A DNA stretch of 6,302 bases. Origin: Desulfobacterales bacterium (GTDB taxonomy: Bacteria; Desulfobacterota; Desulfobacteria; Desulfobacterales; JASFBJ01). Below are positions 1 to 4,299 of the stretch, piece by piece. How positions within the stretch are numbered: the stretch's first letter is position 1; every line of letters starts with the position of its first letter. The position numbers and the translations under genes were made by a program. The DNA is taken from NCBI GenBank assembly GCA_030149585.1, contig JASFBJ010000216.1, positions 1-6,302 of the forward strand, written 5' to 3'. The notes beneath the pieces were generated by a model, which worked only from the letters and a program-made list of their open reading frames with translations, had not been told where the DNA came from and did not search any database.

Positions 1-27
1 AGAGTAGTTGGCGGGAAGGTGGCTTGG

Positions 28-318
28 CTATGAGCTGAAATTGTTCAGGAGTCGCTTGAATCGTTTGTAAACATCCCTTCTGTGTCCAATATAATAGATT
101 TCAATGCGTTGTTTCTCTTCAGCTAATTTGTAAATGATTCTGTATCGTTTGGGCTTAAACGACTTGAACCCTGATAATTCCTCTTGCAGGTCAGTACCGG
201 AATAAGGGGAAATATATATCTGTTTAATAGCGTCCCTGATGAGTTTTTTGCTGTCAGGATGAAGTTTAGTCAAGATTTTGCCGGCTTCAGGGGTCAATTT
301 GATTTTCCACTGGTTCAT
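28..318 (-). CDS. RelE/ParE-family toxin of a type II toxin-antitoxin pair
   Basis: A 96-residue basic protein of the RelE/ParE toxin superfamily, whose RelE branch cleaves mRNA in the ribosomal A site. The fold pattern is visible: an N-terminal strand (WKIKLTPEA), a helical stretch (residues 11-34), then the strands RYRIIYKL (58-65) and RIEIYYIGHRRDVYKRF (71-87). By position, R60 in YRIIY, R80/R81 in GHRRDVY and Y84 match the arginine and tyrosine residues used for catalysis in E. coli RelE (R61, R81, Y87). This favours a ribonuclease over a ParE-type gyrase poison, but this is an alignment by eye. The start ATG overlaps the antitoxin stop as ATGA, so translation is probably coupled; its own ribosome site is weak (GGA directly before ATG). 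Length is normal and the gene looks intact. The 27 bases beyond its stop, to the window edge, show no terminator or gene. Confidence 0.9.
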   Translation of the reverse strand: MNQWKIKLTPEAGKILTKLHPDSKKLIRDAIKQIYISPYSGTDLQEELSGFKSFKPKRYRIIYKLAEEKQRIEIYYIGHRRDVYKRFKRLLNNFSS

Positions 319-584
319 TCCGTAAAAACTTCATCATAATCAAGCCACATTCCCTTGTCCGCTTCTTTAATTGATTTCCGTATGGACTTCATTGCCTTTT
401 CATCGGAAAGAATTTCTAATGTTTCCAATAGTCCGTCGAATCTATCCATACTAATGAGTACCACTTCGGGTATTCCATTCTTTGTGATAGCTATAGCATC
501 GTCAGAATCTTTAATTTTTCTGACCATCTCCAAAAGGTTAGTTTTTGCTTTTGTAACAGGAACATATTCTTGAATTGATTGCAT
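315..584 (-). CDS. Phd/YefM-family antitoxin, partner of the RelE-like toxin
   Basis: An 89-residue antitoxin that should bind and neutralise the adjacent toxin and repress its own operon. The N-terminal part (residues 1-55: VPVTKAKTNLLEMV, then DAIAITKNGIPEVVLISMDRF) has the Phd/YefM DNA-binding pattern, including the ITKNGxPxxVL strand-turn. The charged C-terminal tail (about 56-89, ending in MWLDYDEVFTE) is the expected toxin-binding segment. The frame stays open upstream to an ATG at 908, which would give 197 residues, but I start it at 584. That ATG has a near-perfect Shine-Dalgarno AAGGAGGT at 6-base spacing and a consensus promoter directly upstream, and the family begins here. The stop overlaps the toxin ATG by 4 bases. 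Confidence 0.92.
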   Translation of the reverse strand: MQSIQEYVPVTKAKTNLLEMVRKIKDSDDAIAITKNGIPEVVLISMDRFDGLLETLEILSDEKAMKSIRKSIKEADKGMWLDYDEVFTE

Positions 585-589
585 AGTAT

Positions 590-597
590 ACCTCCTT
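590..597 (-). promoter_or_regulatory. Strong Shine-Dalgarno site that fixes the antitoxin start
   Basis: Read on the minus strand this is AAGGAGGT, followed by 6 bases (TATACT) and the ATG at 584. It is the best ribosome-binding match in the window and decides between the 89-residue and 197-residue readings. With transcription starting near 602, the leader would be only about 18 bases, so this site would sit almost at the mRNA 5' end. Confidence 0.9.
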
Positions 598-602
598 TTT
601 AT

Positions 603-628
603 ATAATTATTATAACGACCATAATTAT
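603..628. promoter_or_regulatory. Paired palindromes over the TA promoter, candidate operator
   Basis: Two copies of the 8-base palindrome ATAATTAT lie at 603-610 and 621-628, 18 bases apart start to start. One falls in the -35/-10 spacer; the other overlaps the end of the -10 box and the predicted transcription start. Phd/YefM antitoxins repress their own promoters by binding short palindromes, so these are natural operator candidates. In DNA this AT-rich, 8-base palindromes also occur by chance, so the assignment rests on position. Confidence 0.45.
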
Positions 629-637
629 GCATGTCAA
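609..637 (-). promoter_or_regulatory. Consensus sigma70-type promoter of the toxin-antitoxin operon
   Basis: On the minus strand, TTGACA (637 to 632) is separated by exactly 17 bases from TATAAT (614 to 609). Both hexamers match the sigma70/RpoD consensus at all positions and the spacer has the ideal length. The predicted transcription start is around 602, just before the antitoxin Shine-Dalgarno site. The promoter lies inside the open frame continuous with the upstream gene remnant, supporting the view that the remnant is not co-translated with the antitoxin. A promoter this strong fits a module kept in check by autorepression. Confidence 0.88.
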
Positions 638-908
638 TCTTAATCTTTAGAATTTCATTAAACTCAGATGCTGTATCCCCTTTAAATGATTGATCAAGCA
701 ATATTTGTAACGTGTTTTTTAGTGTCCCGTGTTTTGAAAATAAAACGGATTTATGTATCCATAAACCATATTCACTGTATTTTGCTATTTGTTTCAGAGA
801 GTAATATTTTTCACGATGAGAACAACTATAAATATAATCCAATTTTCTCAATCTTCTAAACACAGTCATTCTTGATTGAGTATTGAGGGCAGCCTTTATC
901 TCATCCAT
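636..908 (-). pseudogene. Truncated helix-turn-helix (winged-helix-like) protein remnant
   Basis: About 91 codons resemble the N-terminal part of a small helix-turn-helix protein family I know mainly as hypothetical proteins. Recognisable pieces are MTVFRRLRKLDY (residues 14-25), the SHREKYYSLKQIAKYSEYGLW stretch (30-50), and SVLFSKHGTL with a following helix (54-63 onward). In such proteins the sequence continues into a second helical segment (here TASEFNEILKIKI, 79-91) and beyond; here the similarity stops and the frame runs through the antitoxin promoter into the antitoxin. The 5' end may also be damaged: family-like residues (KIAT) continue upstream of the ATG for about ten codons to a TAA at 939-941, with no ATG, GTG or TTG start and no clear ribosome site. 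I read it as a decayed gene joined to the TA cassette. The family call is from memory, without a database check. Confidence 0.6.
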
Positions 909-1013
909 TGTGGCAATTTTGCGTTTGGTGTGGTTATTTTATCAAAGAAGGCAATTAATCAAAATAAAGGATGATAAAATATAGATATAATTGCTTCCTA
1001 TAGATTATTAGCC

Positions 1014-1058
1014 TTGACACTTTCTTTAGATTATGTTCAATATGTGAACAAATAATCT
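1014..1058 (+). promoter_or_regulatory. TTGACA box followed by an extended dyad; candidate promoter/operator
   Basis: A perfect -35-like TTGACA (1014-1019) precedes an imperfect inverted repeat at 1028-1058. The left arm is AGATTATGTTCA (1028-1039) and the right arm TGAACA-AA-TAATCT (1045-1058). Twelve bases pair in total, interrupted by a 2-base insertion, around a 5-base centre (ATATG). The core TGTTCA-N5-TGAACA is perfect. No T-run follows, so it does not look like a terminator. It would overlap the -10 region and start site of a promoter reading toward the regulator gene, the usual place for a repressor site. The binding protein is unknown; the adjacent winged-helix regulator is the obvious candidate. 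Confidence 0.45.
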
Positions 1059-1117
1059 TATCTATCTCAATTAAGCTACTTTTTATTCATAAACTCAAAT
1101 CATTATCTTATCCGAGA

Positions 1118-1133
1118 GCAAGTTAATTCTTGC
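1118..1133. promoter_or_regulatory. Small inverted repeat upstream of the regulator start
   Basis: GCAAG (1118-1122) and CTTGC (1129-1133) are perfect inverted arms around a 6-base TTAATT centre, ending 25 bases before the regulator ATG. It could be a second operator half or a small leader hairpin in the mRNA. Arms of 5 bp are short enough to arise by chance, so this is a weak call. Confidence 0.3.
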
Positions 1134-1158
1134 ACTTCACCAAGCGGAGCTATGCCTT

Positions 1159-1740
1159 ATGAATCCAGAGGAACTTCGCACTCTGAAATTTCTTGAAGAA
1201 CTTGATAAGCAGCAAATTCAAAGCCAGCGTGAGCTATCCCAAAAATTGAACCTTTCACTGGGACTGGTGAATTCATTTCTTAAAAGATTGATTCAAAAAG
1301 GCTATTTTAAGGCTGCGACAATTCCTAAAAATCGAATCAAATATATTTTAACCCCTCATGGTGTGGCTGAAAAAACACGTTTAACCTATGAGTATGTCCA
1401 ATTTTCTCTAAATTATTACCGCGATACCCGTTATAAGTTTCAACTACTTTTTAATGATTTTGTTACAAGGGGATCTTTAAAAATTGTTTTTTTTGGACTA
1501 AGTGAGTTATCTGAAATAGCTTATCTTTCGCTACTTGATATGCCGCTTAAACTGGTTGCTATAATAGATGATAATAATGTGGGTCAAAAATTTTTTAAAT
1601 TAGAGGTTAAAAGTTCTTCTGAACTTAATTCTCTTTTTTTTCATAATATTCTTATTACCTCAATTAATAATGATCCCAATATCAGCGAAATTTTGTTCAA
1701 AAAAGGGATTCCAAAAGAGAAAGTCGTTAAGATTTCCTGA
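1159..1740 (+). CDS. EPS-associated MarR-like winged-helix regulator with Rossmann-like C-terminal domain
   Basis: A 193-residue cytoplasmic protein, probably the transcriptional regulator of the polysaccharide genes downstream. Residues 1-75 form a winged helix: the recognition region runs from QRELSQKLNLSLGLVNSFLKRL (23-44) to the wing and YILTPHGVAEKTRL (62-75). This closely follows the pattern of the EPS-associated MarR-type regulator family, which is often encoded next to exopolysaccharide clusters. After a linking helix (76-100), residues 107-193 look like a Rossmann-type unit: a strand plus glycine turn (KIVFFGLSELSEIA, 108-121), a second strand ending in acidic residues (LVAIIDDNN, 132-140), and a late strand-helix (ILITSINNDP, then GIPKEKVVKI). 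It resembles the nucleotide/sugar-binding N-terminal part of FlaA1/PglD-like proteins, but the classic GxGxxG is degenerate. It may sense a sugar nucleotide; this is inference. GGAG at 1146-1149 serves as a loosely placed ribosome site. The stop lies 81 bases before the export gene. Confidence 0.8.
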   Translation: MNPEELRTLKFLEELDKQQIQSQRELSQKLNLSLGLVNSFLKRLIQKGYFKAATIPKNRIKYILTPHGVAEKTRLTYEYVQFSLNYYRDTRYKFQLLFNDFVTRGSLKIVFFGLSELSEIAYLSLLDMPLKLVAIIDDNNVGQKFFKLEVKSSSELNSLFFHNILITSINNDPNISEILFKKGIPKEKVVKIS

Positions 1741-1821
1741 GATTCTTATTGTTTTCCAATTATATAGACTGTACAAGTATCTAAATTTAAAGATAATGTT
1801 TTCAAAATACGGAGTTAATAG

Positions 1822-4293
1822 ATGAAAAAACAAATTTTCTTTTTAATCGCCGGCATTCCTTTATTATTAACTTTATTATTAAATATAGACGGTTTTGCTC
1901 AAAATGACTGGGCAGTAAATAATAATGTAAATGAAATCAGTCCGGCAACACTCAAACTTTTACCACAGGATGTTCAGGAAAAAATTAAAAAAGCTTCTCA
2001 AAGAGAGACTGCTCCAAGCTCATCAATAAATATTTCATCAGAAGATAGTGAAAAAAATATTTCATCAGAAGATAGTGAAAACCTGAAACAAGCGCCCAGG
2101 ATTAGCCCACCAGCCCTTTCAAAAGTAGATTCTAAGATTGAAACGCGCTATCGAGCAGGATATGCTTCAACCTTGGCTCATAAATTAAATCAGTTTGGTT
2201 ATGATTTATTTGATAGCATAGATCCTAAAATATCCAGGCTGGCAGTGCCTGATGACACTTATATTTTGGGACCCGGAGATAAACTTAGAATCAGAATATG
2301 GGGTTCAGAAATTGATGCTGAATTTGCTGGAGCGATTTCCCGGGAAGGCACCATTAATGTCCCCAAAATCGGGATAGTGCAGCTCTCTGGTACAAAACTG
2401 GGGGCTGTGGAAAATATTATTCGCAAAGAGGCTGAAAAATATATTCAGGGTATTAATATCAATATAACGCTTCAGGAGTTGAGAAGTGTTGAAGTTTATA
2501 TTGTTGGCTCGGTCTATAAACCTGGATTACATCTTGTGCCGGCTTTTTCTACTATTATTGACGGTCTGCTGGCCGGCGGCGGGGTCAAAAAGAGCGGAAG
2601 TTTGCGCTATATTGAATTATTCCGGGAAGAAAAATTATTTAAGCGATTTGATTTATATGATTTATTACTTAAAGGATCGAGAAAATTTGATGTGCTTTTG
2701 GAAGACAGGGACGTTCTATTTATTCCGCGATTGGGAAAAACCGCGGCTATTGCCGGAGCAGTGAGACAAGAGGCAATTTTTGAATTAAAAAATGAAAAGT
2801 CGATTCAGGATCTTATTGATCTTGCCGGCGGTATTTTACCTCAGGGCCTTGCCGGCCGACTCTATCTAAGGCGTTTTAAAAATAACAGGGTATTTCTTAT
2901 AAAGGATATTGATACCCAAAAAAATGAAAAACAGTGGCAATCTGAGGCAATTCAGGCAGGTGATCTATTAGAATTAAAATTCGTACCTGCTGAATGGCCC
3001 CAGGTAGTAAAACTTGAAGGACATATCTGGCGACCGGATTTGTTTCAATACCGGCCCGGTTTAAAATTATCGGATATTTTAACATCCAGAGAGCTTTTAC
3101 AGCCTGGTGCAATGATGGACTTTGGATATCTTTTCCGGTTTGATCCCAAAACAACTCGCACCACTGTAAAGCAATTTCCTCTGGAAAAGGTATTTAGCGG
3201 TGAATATGATGCAGCGCTAAATTCCCATGACCGGATTGAAATATTATCACGAGAAGACCTGGGGATTAAAGAAGACCTGATTATTACTGGCGCGGTTTGG
3301 AAGCCTGGCTCCTATGATCATCGGCCCCACCTGACTCTTCAGGATTTAATTGCTTTAAGCGGTGGTGTTAAATTTGGAGCTGATTTAAATAAAATTGAGC
3401 TAAGTCGTAAAGAGATCAAAGATAAAAAAGTGGTTATAAATTATTTTAAATTAAACCTGACTGAAAACAGTGAATTCGAGCTTGAGCCATATGATTATAT
3501 TCTTATCCCTCAGATCAAAGATTCGCTCAGATATAAAACTGTTAAAATTTCCGGAGAAGTGAGATATCCCGGTGAATACAGCATCAGAGAGGAAGAAAGA
3601 CTTTCCGATCTGATTGAAAGATCAGGTGGTTTTACTGATGCTGCCTATTATTATGGCGCAAAATATACATCTTTGCCGGCAAAAGCGATTCAGCAAAAAA
3701 GTATTGAAACCCTTATTCGTAAAATGGAATTTCAATCTCAACGAGCTATTTCAGAGCAGGCTCAAACCGCGGTTTCAAAAGAGGCCATTGAATCTGCCGG
3801 GGTTGCCCAGGAAGCTGTTCAGGGAATGCTGAAACAGTTAAAAAGTATAGAGGCAGAAGGCCGGGTAGCTATTAAGCTGGCAGAAATTGAATCTTTTCGT
3901 GGTTCGTCATATGATTTTAAACTGGAACCAGGAGACTCCTTATTTATACCAAAACGGCCAAATTTTATAGCAGTAGTGGGCAGTGTTTTTTCCCCAAGTG
4001 CCTATTTATACGAACCCAATATGACTCTGGATTATTATTTGAGTAAAAGTGGGGGTCCAACAAAGAGTGCTGATGATGACCATATTTATCTGCTCAAGGC
4101 CAATGGTGAAGTAATATCCAAAGATCAGATGTCAGGAATGTTCAGCAGGTTCGGCAAAGTTGAGCTGATGCCCGGAGATACTATTGTGGTGCCTGAAAAT
4201 CTGGAAAGGGTTCCTTATCTCAGGCTGGTTAAAGATATCACAGACATTATATTTAAAATCGCCGTTACAGCCGGCGTTGCCCTGGCTTTATAA
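1822..4293 (+). CDS. Multi-SLBB polysaccharide export protein (Wza-like, expanded)
   Basis: An 823-residue secreted protein of the Wza/Poly_export type, which carries capsule or exopolysaccharide across the periplasm and outer membrane. A signal peptide spans residues 1-26 (hydrophobic core IFFLIAGIPLLLTLLL, cleavage likely after GFA or AQ). A low-complexity linker (about 35-105) includes a 9-residue duplication. The Poly_export domain is at 143-221 (DDTYILGPGDKLRIRIWG). SLBB-type repeats follow near 224-302, 307-388, 394-475, 485-563, 573-710 and 714-791, each opening like V.I.G.V..PG.Y and closing with a GD..FIP-type strand. The fifth repeat is split by a helical, Ala/Gln/Glu-rich insert (about 618-690). 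The C-terminal segment (800-823, ending IIFKIAVTAGVALAL) resembles the membrane-inserting helix of Wza. E. coli Wza has 379 residues and one Poly_export plus fewer beta-grasp domains. The protein contains no cysteine, so it is not a lipoprotein. GGAG at 1811-1814 lies 7 bases before ATG. It is probably co-transcribed with its neighbours. Confidence 0.92.
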   Translation: MKKQIFFLIAGIPLLLTLLLNIDGFAQNDWAVNNNVNEISPATLKLLPQDVQEKIKKASQRETAPSSSINISSEDSEKNISSEDSENLKQAPRISPPALSKVDSKIETRYRAGYASTLAHKLNQFGYDLFDSIDPKISRLAVPDDTYILGPGDKLRIRIWGSEIDAEFAGAISREGTINVPKIGIVQLSGTKLGAVENIIRKEAEKYIQGININITLQELRSVEVYIVGSVYKPGLHLVPAFSTIIDGLLAGGGVKKSGSLRYIELFREEKLFKRFDLYDLLLKGSRKFDVLLEDRDVLFIPRLGKTAAIAGAVRQEAIFELKNEKSIQDLIDLAGGILPQGLAGRLYLRRFKNNRVFLIKDIDTQKNEKQWQSEAIQAGDLLELKFVPAEWPQVVKLEGHIWRPDLFQYRPGLKLSDILTSRELLQPGAMMDFGYLFRFDPKTTRTTVKQFPLEKVFSGEYDAALNSHDRIEILSREDLGIKEDLIITGAVWKPGSYDHRPHLTLQDLIALSGGVKFGADLNKIELSRKEIKDKKVVINYFKLNLTENSEFELEPYDYILIPQIKDSLRYKTVKISGEVRYPGEYSIREEERLSDLIERSGGFTDAAYYYGAKYTSLPAKAIQQKSIETLIRKMEFQSQRAISEQAQTAVSKEAIESAGVAQEAVQGMLKQLKSIEAEGRVAIKLAEIESFRGSSYDFKLEPGDSLFIPKRPNFIAVVGSVFSPSAYLYEPNMTLDYYLSKSGGPTKSADDDHIYLLKANGEVISKDQMSGMFSRFGKVELMPGDTIVVPENLERVPYLRLVKDITDIIFKIAVTAGVALAL
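2028..2081 (+). repeat. Perfect 27-bp tandem duplication inside the export gene
   Basis: Two identical, adjacent 27-base units (2028-2054 and 2055-2081) encode the repeated peptide NISSEDSEK / NISSEDSEN (residues 70-87). The period is a multiple of three, so the frame is preserved. It lies in the unstructured linker between signal peptide and Poly_export domain, where length changes should be tolerated. The absence of any mismatch suggests a recent slippage or duplication event. Confidence 0.95.
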
Positions 4294-4299
4294 AGATTA

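Larger units (their letters stand above)
909..1158. other. AT-rich spacer between the divergent gene blocks
   Basis: This 250-base stretch carries no plausible gene on either strand. It separates the minus-strand remnant/TA block from the plus-strand polysaccharide operon and should hold the operon's promoter. Contents I can point to are a TTGACA box at 1014-1019, a long dyad at 1028-1058, a direct repeat of TAGATTAT (1001-1008 and 1027-1034), and a small inverted repeat at 1118-1133. No -10 box sits at an ideal distance from the TTGACA: CAATAT (1038-1043, 18-base spacer) is the nearest, and it is weak. I see no rho-independent terminator and no tRNA. Confidence 0.7.

Noticed and set aside
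355..573. Open frame of 72 codons on the plus strand
   Set aside because: It lies antisense to the well-supported antitoxin and has no ribosome site or recognisable protein pattern; it is a shadow frame.
1028..1058. Dyad considered as a rho-independent terminator
   Set aside because: The arms are AT-rich and no T-run follows on either strand, so a terminator is unlikely.
1144..1154. Partial resemblance to the ops/JUMPstart element (GGCGGTAGC) just before the regulator
   Set aside because: Only AGCGGAGCTAT is present, with mismatches in the core, and it more simply supplies the GGAG ribosome site. No supporting second element is seen.
1487..1494. T8 tracts in the regulator gene (also 1634-1641) as phase-variation sites
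   Set aside because: Runs of eight T are common in DNA this AT-rich, the frame is intact, and nothing else points to switching.
1769..1782. TGTACA palindrome and possible promoter between regulator and exporter
   Set aside because: The palindrome is only 6 bp, and the candidate -35/-10 pair (TTGTTT, TACAAG) is poor. The 81-base gap is compatible with simple co-transcription.
2486..2764. Overlapping open frames inside the export gene (also 2897-3154 minus and 3614-3832 plus)
   Set aside because: All lie within the continuous, domain-rich SLBB coding frame and encode nothing recognisable; they are shadow frames.
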